NCBI GenBank assembly: GCA_028717105.1 | Contig: JAQUOM010000032.1 | Location: forward strand, 1-14,504 | Length of the DNA stretch: 14,504 bases | Origin: Candidatus Omnitrophota bacterium | Lineage (GTDB): Bacteria; Omnitrophota; Gorgyraeia; Velamenicoccales; Velamenicoccaceae | Direction of reading: 5' to 3' | Shown here: positions 1 through 5,892 of the stretch, piece after piece | Position numbering within the stretch: the stretch's first letter is position 1 | How the letters are laid out: each line of letters starts with the position of its first letter | The notes under the pieces: generated by a model | Told to the model about the DNA's origin: nothing | The model's input: the letters and a program-made list of their open reading frames with translations, nothing else | The model's database searches: none | Position numbers and translations under genes: made by a program

Positions 1-287
1 AAGGTTCGCCGCGGCATGCCGATGTCCTGGTCTGTTCCGGCCCGGTCACGCGGCAGATCGAAGCCAGGCTCAAGCGCATCTACGAACAAATGCCTGAGCC
101 GAAATTCGTGGTGGCTGTGGGCACGTGTGCCTGCTCCGGCGGGGTTTTCAAAGGCTGCTATAACGTCAAGGGCGGTATCGACCAGGTGATTCCCGTGACG
201 GCGTATATCCCCGGATGCCCCGCCAGCCCCCGGGCCATTATCGACGGGGTCGTGAAACTGTTGAGGAGCCTTGAAGAAAAAAAATAA
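1..287 (+). CDS. Group 4 [NiFe]-hydrogenase small subunit (NuoB/MbhJ/HycG-like), 5'-truncated
   Basis: The reading frame is open from the first bases (codon phase begins at base 3) to the TAA at 285-287, so the gene starts upstream of the window. The visible part holds three conserved blocks of the NuoB-like electron-transfer subunit: SPRHADVLVCSGPVT, AVGTCACSGG and YIPGCPASPRAIIDGV. The last two supply cysteines for the proximal [4Fe-4S] cluster; the N-terminal CxxC pair must lie upstream. The family passes electrons between the ferredoxin subunit and the NiFe site. The genes that follow (30-kDa, large, NuoH-like and ferredoxin subunits) match the Mbh/Ech class of membrane-bound, ion-translocating hydrogenases. 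The first ATG inside the window (90) is internal to the fold and is not the start. Family assignment is secure; the precise subgroup is inferred. Confidence 0.93.
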   Translation, partial: GSPRHADVLVCSGPVTRQIEARLKRIYEQMPEPKFVVAVGTCACSGGVFKGCYNVKGGIDQVIPVTAYIPGCPASPRAIIDGVVKLLRSLEEKK

Positions 288-361
288 GTTTCGGTAACGA
301 CATCAGCTGCGGCACGCGTTATATTATCGGGCTATGGGTTTTACATTTTCGAGTGAAATAA

Positions 362-497
362 CCAATAACCAGGATACAAGGTACAAACGAATCCTATTGT
401 TTGGTTATTGAATTCTGGCGGCAGGTTATTGTTTGCCTGTCCTGGCCGAAGGCCAAAGGCAGGGTGATTGTTTCTTGGGGGGGGGCTGGTTATTGAA
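362..497. repeat. Intergenic repeat cluster built on TGGTTATTG units
   Basis: The 245-base gap between the hydrogenase small-subunit gene and the 30-kDa subunit gene holds the 9-mer TGGTTATTG at 402-410 and 487-495, its exact complement at 363-371, and a partial copy (GGTTATTG) at 424-431. The copies at 363 and 402 form a perfect 9-bp inverted repeat. Between them and the last copy is a hairpin, TGGCC-GAA-GGCCA at 443-455, flanked by CCTG (436-439) and CAGG (460-463), which could lengthen the stem. The same 11-mer TCAATAACCAG recurs between uvrC and ogt (12391-12401), so this is a dispersed family. No coding potential was seen in the gap. Confidence 0.7.
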
Positions 498-532
498 CTT
501 CAGGAAATTGTCTGTTTATGAAAGGACTAAAT

Positions 533-979
533 ATGTCCCTTGAAGACATCAAAGCAGGTTTAGAGCAGACGTTCCCGTTCCTTCAGGGTGCGGTATCGGT
601 CCCACGGCCGCGGAGGATATTTGTGGACGTCGGCCCGGCGCATACCGCGGAAGTGATGGAACATGTCGTCCTCCGGCTCGGTTTTTCTTCCTTATCAGCC
701 ATCACGGGCCTGGATGAGGGCGCGACGTTCGGCGTGATCTACCACGTCAACACGCCGCAGGGAGACGTGTTGAGCTTAAAGACGCATCTGGAACGGACTT
801 CTCCGGCGGTCAAGACCGTGACCGGATATTTTCCGAGCGCCGATATCTATGAAAGGGAGTTGACGGATCTTTTGGGTATCCAGGTCAAGGGGTTGGCGCC
901 GGGACACAGATATCCGTTGCCGGATTCCTGGCCGGCCGGGGAGTATCCCTTGCGCAAAGGCTGGAAAGCAGTTTGTTAG
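533..979 (+). CDS. Group 4 [NiFe]-hydrogenase 30-kDa subunit (NuoC/MbhK-like)
   Basis: Predicted 148-residue soluble subunit of the peripheral arm. It is homologous to the 30-kDa NuoC subunit of complex I and to the N-terminal part of HycE. The diagnostic block is near the C-terminus: a PSADIYERELTDLLGI-type segment (YFPSADIYERELTDLLGIQV) followed by PGHRYPLPDSWPAGEYPLRK, the usual NuoC signature. I chose ATG 533 because AAAGGA at 521-526 sits 6 bases upstream. An in-frame ATG at 518 would add five residues but has only a distant AGGA. The gene precedes the large-subunit gene, as mbhK precedes mbhL. It is separated from its neighbours by 245 and 143 bases, unusually loose for such an operon. 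The frame stays open for about 42 codons after the TAG, which I regard as chance. Confidence 0.9.
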   Translation: MSLEDIKAGLEQTFPFLQGAVSVPRPRRIFVDVGPAHTAEVMEHVVLRLGFSSLSAITGLDEGATFGVIYHVNTPQGDVLSLKTHLERTSPAVKTVTGYFPSADIYERELTDLLGIQVKGLAPGHRYPLPDSWPAGEYPLRKGWKAVC

Positions 980-1084
980 AAAGACTTCTTGTGTAAACGT
1001 TTTGAGAATCTTTATTCGCATCCAGCTTCCGCAGAGCTCAAGCGGGCGAATAAACATGTTCAAGGCGCGCTTCGGAGTCACTGT

Positions 1085-1106
1085 AAATTCGCCGGAGGCG
1101 GAATTT
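1085..1106 (+). promoter_or_regulatory. Hairpin abutting the large-subunit ribosome binding site
   Basis: AAATTC (1085-1090) pairs with GAATTT (1101-1106) and GCC (1091-1093) with GGC (1097-1099), leaving a one-base bulge at 1100 and a three-base loop. The stem ends exactly where the strong Shine-Dalgarno AAGGAGG (1107-1113) begins, 9 bases before ATG 1123. It could tune translation or mark an mRNA 5' end in the 143-base gap. Pairing is seen directly; function is inferred. Confidence 0.4.
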
Positions 1107-1122
1107 AAGGAGGATTCTTCTC

Positions 1123-2364
1123 ATGCATGACCTTCGCGATCTCCATGATGTCAAGGTTCCCTTCGGGCCGCAACATCCGGCCTTGAAAGAACCTGAAAGC
1201 TTTTTGATCTCTCTGAGAGGTGAAAAGATCACGTCGATGAGCGTGAGGCTCGGCTATAACCACCGCGGTATCGAAAAGGCCTGTGAAGAGAGGACCTATG
1301 TCCAGGATGTCTATCTTTTGGAGCGGATCTGCGGTATCTGTTCGCATTCTCATTCCACGTGTTTTGTCCAGGCGGTTGAAGAGATCGCCGGCCTCCGGGT
1401 GCCGGAGCGCGCGCTTTATATCCGGTCGCTTATCGGCGAACTGGAGCGTATCCATAGCCATCTGTTGTGGTTGGGCGTGGCCGGTCATGAGGTCGGATTT
1501 GACACATTGCTTATGTATGCCTGGCGCGACCGTGAAGTGGTGATGGACATTCTGGTAAAGCTTACAGGGAATCGCGTCAACTACGGGATCAACACGATCG
1601 GCGGTGTGCGCCGGGATATCACGGCGGACCAGATACAGGAAGTCCTCGAGGCGGTCCGCGCCCTGGAGGAAAAGACAAAATATTATATCCAGGTCGCGAC
1701 CGAAGAGGTGACGTTCGTCAAGAGGATGTCCGGCGTCGGGGTCCTTTTGCCCGAAGATGCCGTGCGCCTCGGGGCCGTGGGCCCGACGGCCCGCGCTTCC
1801 GGCGTTGACCGCGATATCCGGCGCGATGACCCGTATGCCGCTTACGCACGGATTCCCTTCAAAGTCCCTACGAGCACACACAACGACGTCTATGGCCGTG
1901 CAGTCGTGCGGTTGTCGGAGCTGATGGAATCCTATCAGATGATCCGCAAGATCTTGAAAGATTTGCCCGAAGGGCCCCTGACCGTCAGGGCGCCCCGCAA
2001 GGTTCCTGCCGGCGAGAGCTTAAGCCGGTATGAAGCGCCCCGCGGCGAGGACGTCCATTATGTGAAGTCCAACGGTACAGAAAAGCCTGAACGGGTCAAG
2101 GTGAGGGCGCCGACGCTGGCCAATATCCAGGCTGTTTCCAGGATGCTGGAGGACAGGTATCTCGCCGACCTGCCGATCGTGATTGCGGCGATCGACCCGT
2201 GTTTTTCCTGTACCGACCGTTTGATCGGCGTCAAGCAAGAGGCGCGAAGAAAAAAAGACACGATGAGCTGGGAAGAGGTGCGCGTGTCCGGCATCAGGTG
2301 GTATCGGGAAAGGGGCATTGATTTTTCTTCCTTGAACAAGGAGCTCGAAAGATGGCTGGGGTGA
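1123..2364 (+). CDS. Group 4 [NiFe]-hydrogenase large (catalytic) subunit, NuoD/MbhL/HycE-like
   Basis: 413 residues, carrying the NiFe active site where protons and H2 are interconverted. Both metal-binding motifs are intact: ERICGICSHSH with C70 and C73, and DPCFSCTDR with C360 and C363. These are the four Ni-ligand cysteines, so this is a true hydrogenase and not a complex I NuoD, which lacks them. The N-terminal VPFGPQHPALKEP block is typical of the family. About 47 residues follow the CTDR motif. E. coli HycE is cut by HycI after the arginine of the equivalent motif, so this protein is probably a precursor cleaved after R366. A matching HycI-type protease gene lies downstream (3832-4335). 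ATG 1123 follows AAGGAGG at 1107-1113. Next gene begins 25 bases on. Confidence 0.97.
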   Translation: MHDLRDLHDVKVPFGPQHPALKEPESFLISLRGEKITSMSVRLGYNHRGIEKACEERTYVQDVYLLERICGICSHSHSTCFVQAVEEIAGLRVPERALYIRSLIGELERIHSHLLWLGVAGHEVGFDTLLMYAWRDREVVMDILVKLTGNRVNYGINTIGGVRRDITADQIQEVLEAVRALEEKTKYYIQVATEEVTFVKRMSGVGVLLPEDAVRLGAVGPTARASGVDRDIRRDDPYAAYARIPFKVPTSTHNDVYGRAVVRLSELMESYQMIRKILKDLPEGPLTVRAPRKVPAGESLSRYEAPRGEDVHYVKSNGTEKPERVKVRAPTLANIQAVSRMLEDRYLADLPIVIAAIDPCFSCTDRLIGVKQEARRKKDTMSWEEVRVSGIRWYRERGIDFSSLNKELERWLG

Positions 2365-2389
2365 GGTTTTTGAAACGGAGAGAGTCGTT

Positions 2390-3328
2390 GTGAACGCTTT
2401 ATTTCAGATCATTATTTTTCCAGGTTTTCTTTTTCTTTTTGTGTTCGGCCTGGCGGCGGAATTCCTGGACAGGAAGTTTTACGCCCGGCTGCAGAACAGG
2501 GTCGGGCCGCCGTGGTTCCAGCCGCTGGCGGATTTCATCAAGCTGGTCGGCAAGGAAGAGGTGATCACGGAGACGGCGGATGTCGCTGTTTTCCGGGTTG
2601 CGCCTCTTTTTGCCCTGGCGACAACCGTGACAGCCATTTTTTATATCCCCCTTTGGCATGAAAAGGCCTTGCTGTCTTTCGAGGGCGATATCATCGTCGT
2701 CTTGTATCTTTTGACCATCCCTTCATTGACATATTTTCTCGGCGGTTGGTATTCCAGATCGATCTTTTCGATGATCGGCGCGGTGCGTTCTCTGACCCAG
2801 CTGTTCGCTTATGAAGTGCCGCTGTTTTTATCGGTCCTGGCGGCGGCCCTTCTGGCCAATACCTGGTCTTTGAGCAAGATGACGCATTTTTATGCGGTCC
2901 ATCCGTGGTTGTGGGTCTGTAACGCTATCGGATTCTTGGTCGCGTTGATCGCCCTTCTAGGGAAACTCGAAAAAGTCCCCTTTGACATCCCGGAAGCCGA
3001 GACCGAGATGGTCGCCGGAAGTTTCACGGAATACGGCGGAAGGCTCCTGGCTTTTTTCAGAATGGCCCTGGATATCGAGATGGTCGTCGGCGCCTCTTTG
3101 CTTGCGGCGGTGTTTCTGCCCTGGGGATTAGGCTTGACGTTCTTGCCGGGATTTCTGTTGTATCTTCTGAAGACGGTCCTGATCATCGGTTTTATTTCTT
3201 TATCGCGCGCGGTCTTTGCGCGCTTAAGGCTTGATCAGATGCTCGGGTTCTGCTGGAAATATCTGGCGCCTCTTGCGTTTTTGCAGGTGTTGCTTAATCT
3301 GACGTTGAAAGGATTTCTGGTGAGATGA
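2390..3328 (+). CDS. Hydrogenase membrane subunit, NuoH/HycD/MbhM-like
   Basis: 312 residues with about eight hydrophobic segments, beginning at GTG 2390 behind a GGAGAGAG stretch (2378-2385). It corresponds to the NuoH-like subunit that anchors the hydrogenase arm in the inner membrane and links electron transfer to ion movement. Diagnostic features are the first helix followed by RLQNRVGPPWFQPLADFIKL (near residues 33-52), and the loop FDIPEAETEMVAGSFTEYGG (near residues 197-216), the acidic quinone-site loop of NuoH that persists in group 4 hydrogenases. The TGA overlaps the ATG of the next small ORF as ATGA (3325-3328). No antiporter-like subunit (NuoL/M/N) is inside the window; in Mbh operons those lie upstream of the small subunit. 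Confidence 0.95.
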   Translation: MNALFQIIIFPGFLFLFVFGLAAEFLDRKFYARLQNRVGPPWFQPLADFIKLVGKEEVITETADVAVFRVAPLFALATTVTAIFYIPLWHEKALLSFEGDIIVVLYLLTIPSLTYFLGGWYSRSIFSMIGAVRSLTQLFAYEVPLFLSVLAAALLANTWSLSKMTHFYAVHPWLWVCNAIGFLVALIALLGKLEKVPFDIPEAETEMVAGSFTEYGGRLLAFFRMALDIEMVVGASLLAAVFLPWGLGLTFLPGFLLYLLKTVLIIGFISLSRAVFARLRLDQMLGFCWKYLAPLAFLQVLLNLTLKGFLVR

Positions 3329-3483
3329 GTCCCGTTAGGCCTTTCTTCATGTGGTGTGCGCAAGCCTCTCCTTTAAGGGTCAGGCCTTGCGATGGGTGTT
3401 TTTCCGCAAGGCTGCCGGGTGAGAGCGATCAAAGGAGGCTTTTTTTGGAAAAATTCATTGAGGCCGGAGGTCTAGCGGGATGA
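3325..3483 (+). CDS. Unrecognised 52-codon ORF, translationally coupled inside the hydrogenase operon
   Basis: ATG 3325 overlaps the stop of the NuoH-like gene (ATGA), and its own TGA (3481-3483) overlaps the ATG of the ferredoxin gene, again as ATGA. The frame fills the gap exactly. The predicted product begins MSPVRPFFMWCAQAS, holds a CDGC (CxxC) motif at residues 22-25, and ends LEKFIEAGGLAG. It is basic in the first half with no clear signal or membrane helix. AAAGGA at 3308-3313 is 11 bases upstream. I do not recognise a family, and Mbh-type operons have no standard gene here. It may be a small accessory or metal-binding protein, or a non-conserved ORF whose translation couples its neighbours. 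An open frame of this length can occur by chance, so support rests mainly on the double overlap. Confidence 0.45.
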   Translation: MSPVRPFFMWCAQASPLRVRPCDGCFSARLPGESDQRRLFLEKFIEAGGLAG

Positions 3484-3857
3484 AAAAGACAAGAGTCGGC
3501 AAGATGGCCGCTTGTGTCCTGAGGCACGTTTTTAAAAAACCGGCCACGACGCGTTACCCGTTCGTTAAATCTTCCAGCCCCAAGGCCTTTCGGGGCAAAA
3601 TCGTTTTTTATCCCGAAAAGTGCGTCGGCTGCAAGATGTGCATGCGCGACTGCCCCTCCGGCGCCATCGAGATCGCCCAAACGGGTGAAAAGCAGTTTGA
3701 AGCTACGTTTGATCTCAGCAAGTGTATTTATTGCGCCCAATGCGTTGATTCTTGTTTGAAAAAAGCGCTGGAGTTCAGCGGCGAGTTTGAACTGGCCCGG
3801 CTGGACCGGCGCCAATGCATCGTGACCTTCCGTGCCCCCCATCAAAAAACACCTTAA
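3480..3857 (+). CDS. Hydrogenase ferredoxin-type subunit, 2x[4Fe-4S] (NuoI/HycF/MbhN-like)
   Basis: 125 residues with two complete [4Fe-4S] motifs: C48-x2-C51-x2-C54-x3-C58-P and C82-x2-C85-x2-C88-x3-C92. This is the electron-entry subunit of group 4 hydrogenases, taking electrons from soluble ferredoxin and passing them to the small subunit. The basic N-terminus and the block FRGKIVFYPEKCVGC match NuoI/MbhN. Start ATG 3480 has GGAGG at 3466-3470, 9 bases upstream, and overlaps the stop of the preceding small ORF. The last 26 bases overlap the protease gene. Its position after the NuoH-like gene completes an mbhJKLMN-like order. Confidence 0.95.
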   Translation: MKKTRVGKMAACVLRHVFKKPATTRYPFVKSSSPKAFRGKIVFYPEKCVGCKMCMRDCPSGAIEIAQTGEKQFEATFDLSKCIYCAQCVDSCLKKALEFSGEFELARLDRRQCIVTFRAPHQKTP

Positions 3858-4335
3858 AGAGAAGCTGCGCGGCGCGCAGCGCATTGCCGTTCTCGGCATC
3901 GGTTCGGAACTGAGCGGCGATGATGCCGTCGGCGTGCTCGTTGCCAAGGAGCTTCGCCGAAAACCGCGGCCGAAGCGGCGCGGCATTATCTTGAGGTCTT
4001 TCGCGGGAGGGGCGGCGCCTGAGAATTTGACGGGCCAGATCCGGAGGTTCAAACCGACGCATCTGATCATGATCGACGCGGCGGACCTGGGGATGGCGGC
4101 GGGCAGCATGGCGCTCCTGGACATCGAAAAGATCGAGGGCGTCTCGTTCAGTACGCACAGGCTTCCTACCCGCATCCTTGCGGATTATCTGGTCCGCTGT
4201 ATCGGCTGTCAGATCATCGTGATCGGCATCCAGCCCAAGGAAGTAGGGTTCGGCAAGAAACTCTCCCGTCCAGCCTGCCGGTGCGTCAAAACCCTATCAG
4301 AAACAATTCACGGGATTTTTTTGCCGAATGCCTGA
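3832..4335 (+). CDS. hycI: Hydrogenase maturation endopeptidase, HycI-type (peptidase family M52)
   Basis: 167 residues from GTG 3832, overlapping the ferredoxin gene by 26 bases; no clear ribosome site, so translation is probably coupled. The family removes the C-terminal extension of the large subunit after nickel insertion. Metal-sensing residues are all visible: D30/D31 in GIGSELSGDDAVG, D82 in MIDAADLG and H109 in FSTHRLPT. The blocks DAADLG, THRLP and GIQPKEVGF resemble E. coli HycI (group 4 type) more than HyaD/HybD. Placement directly after the structural genes and the long extension on the large subunit agree. It is the last gene of the operon; the promoter of the next gene lies in its final codons. 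No hypABCDEF genes are in the window. Confidence 0.93.
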   Translation: MPPIKKHLKEKLRGAQRIAVLGIGSELSGDDAVGVLVAKELRRKPRPKRRGIILRSFAGGAAPENLTGQIRRFKPTHLIMIDAADLGMAAGSMALLDIEKIEGVSFSTHRLPTRILADYLVRCIGCQIIVIGIQPKEVGFGKKLSRPACRCVKTLSETIHGIFLPNA

Positions 4336-4349
4336 AAGTTCATTATAAT
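4321..4349 (+). promoter_or_regulatory. Sigma70-type promoter for the macro-like/Nudix gene
   Basis: TTGCCG at 4321-4326, a 17-base spacer and a perfect TATAAT at 4344-4349. It lies in the last codons of hycI. The transcript should begin near 4356, so ATG 4348 (inside the -10 box) cannot be used from it. The first usable ATG, 4357, would be leaderless; ATG 4369 would have a 12-base leader. Confidence 0.6.
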
Positions 4350-4356
4350 GGGGACG

Positions 4357-5178
4357 ATGGGGGAAACTATGAATATCAGGGGTGTTGATGTCCGGGTGGC
4401 ATCGGTCCTTCCGCGGGCCGATATCGCGGTTGTCGGCGGCCAATCCGCCGTGCGTTATCCGAGATCAAAGAATATCGTCGTCTGGCCGCTGGATGAAGGC
4501 GGAACGGCGAGTCCTTCCGTATTGAGAGCGGCCTATGCCCGTGTTCTTAAAAAAGCCCTGCCCGCCGCAAAGGCCGGCACGCTTGCCTTGACGTTTTTCG
4601 ATGCCGGGATCGACATATCCGCCGCTGCCAGGATCGCCGCGCAGGAAATTTTTCGTGTCGCCCGCCTGGCGCCGCCGTCCTTTTTGCCTCGGGCGATCGT
4701 CGTCGTGCCGCACCGCGTCCGGAGCGCCGCAGCTGTCAGAAAGGTGATGGAGGGGTATCTCGGCCATATCGGCAAGACCCTTGCCTGGGGGCCGTTTGTG
4801 ACGGTAGACACGATCATTGAGACCGGAGGCGGGATCGTTCTTATCCGCCGTTCAAACCCGCCTTTCGGATGGGCGATCCCGGGCGGCTTTCTTGATTATG
4901 GCGAGACATTGGAAGAGGCGGCCGAACGCGAAGCCAGGGAGGAAACGGGCCTGCGCGTCCGCGACCTGCGGCAAATGCATACCTATTCGGCGCCCGACAG
5001 GGACGAGCGCTTCCAGACCATTACCACCGTTTTTGTGGCGCGCGCGCAGGGCCGGCCCAAGGCCGCTTCCGATGCCAAAGAGGCCAAGGTTTTCCGTCGG
5101 GACGAATGGAAAAAGCTGGCCTTGGCTTTTGATCACCGGAAAGTTTTAGGGGATTATGCGAGGTTTAAGAAAAAATAG
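4357..5178 (+). CDS. Nudix hydrolase with an N-terminal macro-domain-like region
   Basis: About 273 residues. The C-terminal half is a Nudix domain with a perfect box GX5EX7REUXEEXGU (GFLDYGE...REAREETGL, near residues 177-199), preceded by WAIPGG as in ADP-ribose pyrophosphatases and MutT-like enzymes. It should hydrolyse a nucleoside diphosphate linked to another moiety. The N-terminal half (about residues 5-140) resembles a degenerate macro domain: after a strand-rich start comes SPSVLRAAYARVLKKAL, then LALTFFDAGIDISAAARIAA, laid out like the macro pattern of helix, strand, glycine turn and helix. Macro domains bind ADP-ribose, so the pairing hints at ADP-ribose or NAD-derivative turnover; this part is inference. 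The start is ambiguous among 4348, 4357 and 4369 (GGGGGA at 4359-4364); the promoter at 4321-4349 argues against 4348. Convergent with the next gene. Confidence 0.85.
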   Translation: MGETMNIRGVDVRVASVLPRADIAVVGGQSAVRYPRSKNIVVWPLDEGGTASPSVLRAAYARVLKKALPAAKAGTLALTFFDAGIDISAAARIAAQEIFRVARLAPPSFLPRAIVVVPHRVRSAAAVRKVMEGYLGHIGKTLAWGPFVTVDTIIETGGGIVLIRRSNPPFGWAIPGGFLDYGETLEEAAEREAREETGLRVRDLRQMHTYSAPDRDERFQTITTVFVARAQGRPKAASDAKEAKVFRRDEWKKLALAFDHRKVLGDYARFKKK

Positions 5179-5214
5179 GCAGATTCAAGGCATCAAAGAT
5201 CTTCCGATGCTGTT

Positions 5215-5844
5215 CTAAAATTCGTCCTTCCAGATATCCTTCTTTTCTCCCTGTATCTTTTGTTCCTGGAGTTCCTGTTCCGCCGATATTTTTTCGTCGG
5301 TTTCTTTTTCTTTATAGATCGAGTAGGCGAGGATGAAAGCGACCAGCCCCAGGATGAGCCAGATGCCGTAATTGGCGATTTCTTCTAAAATCCGGTCGAT
5401 CAGTTTCATTTGTTTCTTTCTCTCGGCCACGGCCATGGTCTTGGCTTCGATCGAGGCCCGGAATTTCGCTTCATAGTCAGGGATGGTGATATCCGGCGGA
5501 CGGATGTCTGCGAAGTTTTTCATTTGTGGCATGGAGGTCGCGGGCGCCGGCAGGTTCATGTCCGCCGTCGAAACGACCGCAGGGACGTCGGTCGGCGGCG
5601 TCATCTCTGTGCCGGCCGGCAGTTGCGGCGTCTGCCACGGGGTCTTTGCCGCGGTTGTCTTTGAAGAGCCCGGCATGGAAGCCGTAGAAGGAAGAGAGGA
5701 CTGGGATTGCGGGAATTCATTGCGGTTGTCCTGCTGGATCATGGTGTCTGTGGACAGGCTGCCGAATTTTTCGGCCTGGGCAAAGGGGGCACCCCATGAC
5801 CAGAGCATGAACACCAGAACCGCAAGTCTTTCGTATCGTTTCAT
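5215..5844 (-). CDS. Unrecognised exported protein with a Pro/Thr/Ser-rich linker and one membrane helix
   Basis: 209 residues. It has a Sec signal peptide (basic MKRYER start, hydrophobic core, likely AQA cleavage near residue 24), then a long low-complexity region rich in Ser, Thr, Pro and Gln (to about residue 115). A charged segment (about 120-155) leads to one hydrophobic helix, YGIWLILGLVAFILAYSIY (159-177). The last 32 residues are highly charged with coiled-coil character (EKISAEQELQEQKIQGEKK). The topology suggests a periplasmic spacer anchored in the inner membrane with a short charged tail, if the signal peptide is cleaved. I recognise no family. GGGAG lies four bases before the ATG (5844), and a separate promoter sits in the end of dusB. 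It may be lineage-specific. Confidence 0.8.
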   Translation of the reverse strand: MKRYERLAVLVFMLWSWGAPFAQAEKFGSLSTDTMIQQDNRNEFPQSQSSLPSTASMPGSSKTTAAKTPWQTPQLPAGTEMTPPTDVPAVVSTADMNLPAPATSMPQMKNFADIRPPDITIPDYEAKFRASIEAKTMAVAERKKQMKLIDRILEEIANYGIWLILGLVAFILAYSIYKEKETDEKISAEQELQEQKIQGEKKDIWKDEF

Positions 5845-5863
5845 GAAGCTCCCGGATACATTT

Positions 5864-5892
5864 ATTTTAACATAGATTCGTCAGCGTGCCAA
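5864..5892 (-). promoter_or_regulatory. Sigma70-type promoter for the exported protein gene
   Basis: Reading the minus strand, TTGGCA (5892-5887), a 17-base spacer and TAAAAT (5869-5864). The -35 box lies in the last codons of dusB. Transcription should start near 5857, giving a leader of about 13 bases with a GGGAG ribosome site. The gene can therefore be expressed independently of dusB. Confidence 0.55.

Noticed and set aside
980..1108. Read-through extension of about 42 codons after the TAG of the 30-kDa subunit gene
   Set aside because: NuoC-like proteins normally end near the RKGWK block; the extension has no recognisable similarity and runs into the hairpin and ribosome site of the next gene.
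1105..1881. Long minus-strand open frame (258 codons) opposite the hydrogenase large-subunit gene
   Set aside because: It is antisense to a gene with clear family motifs, is rich in His/Arg/Asp as expected of a complement frame, and has no ribosome site or recognisable domain.
3429..4175. Minus-strand frame of 248 codons opposite the ferredoxin and protease genes
   Set aside because: Spans two convincing plus-strand genes and shows no domain; a codon-bias shadow.
5179..5214. Bidirectional terminator between the convergent Nudix and exported-protein genes
   Set aside because: Only a 5-bp GCATC/GATGC stem and no T-run on either strand.
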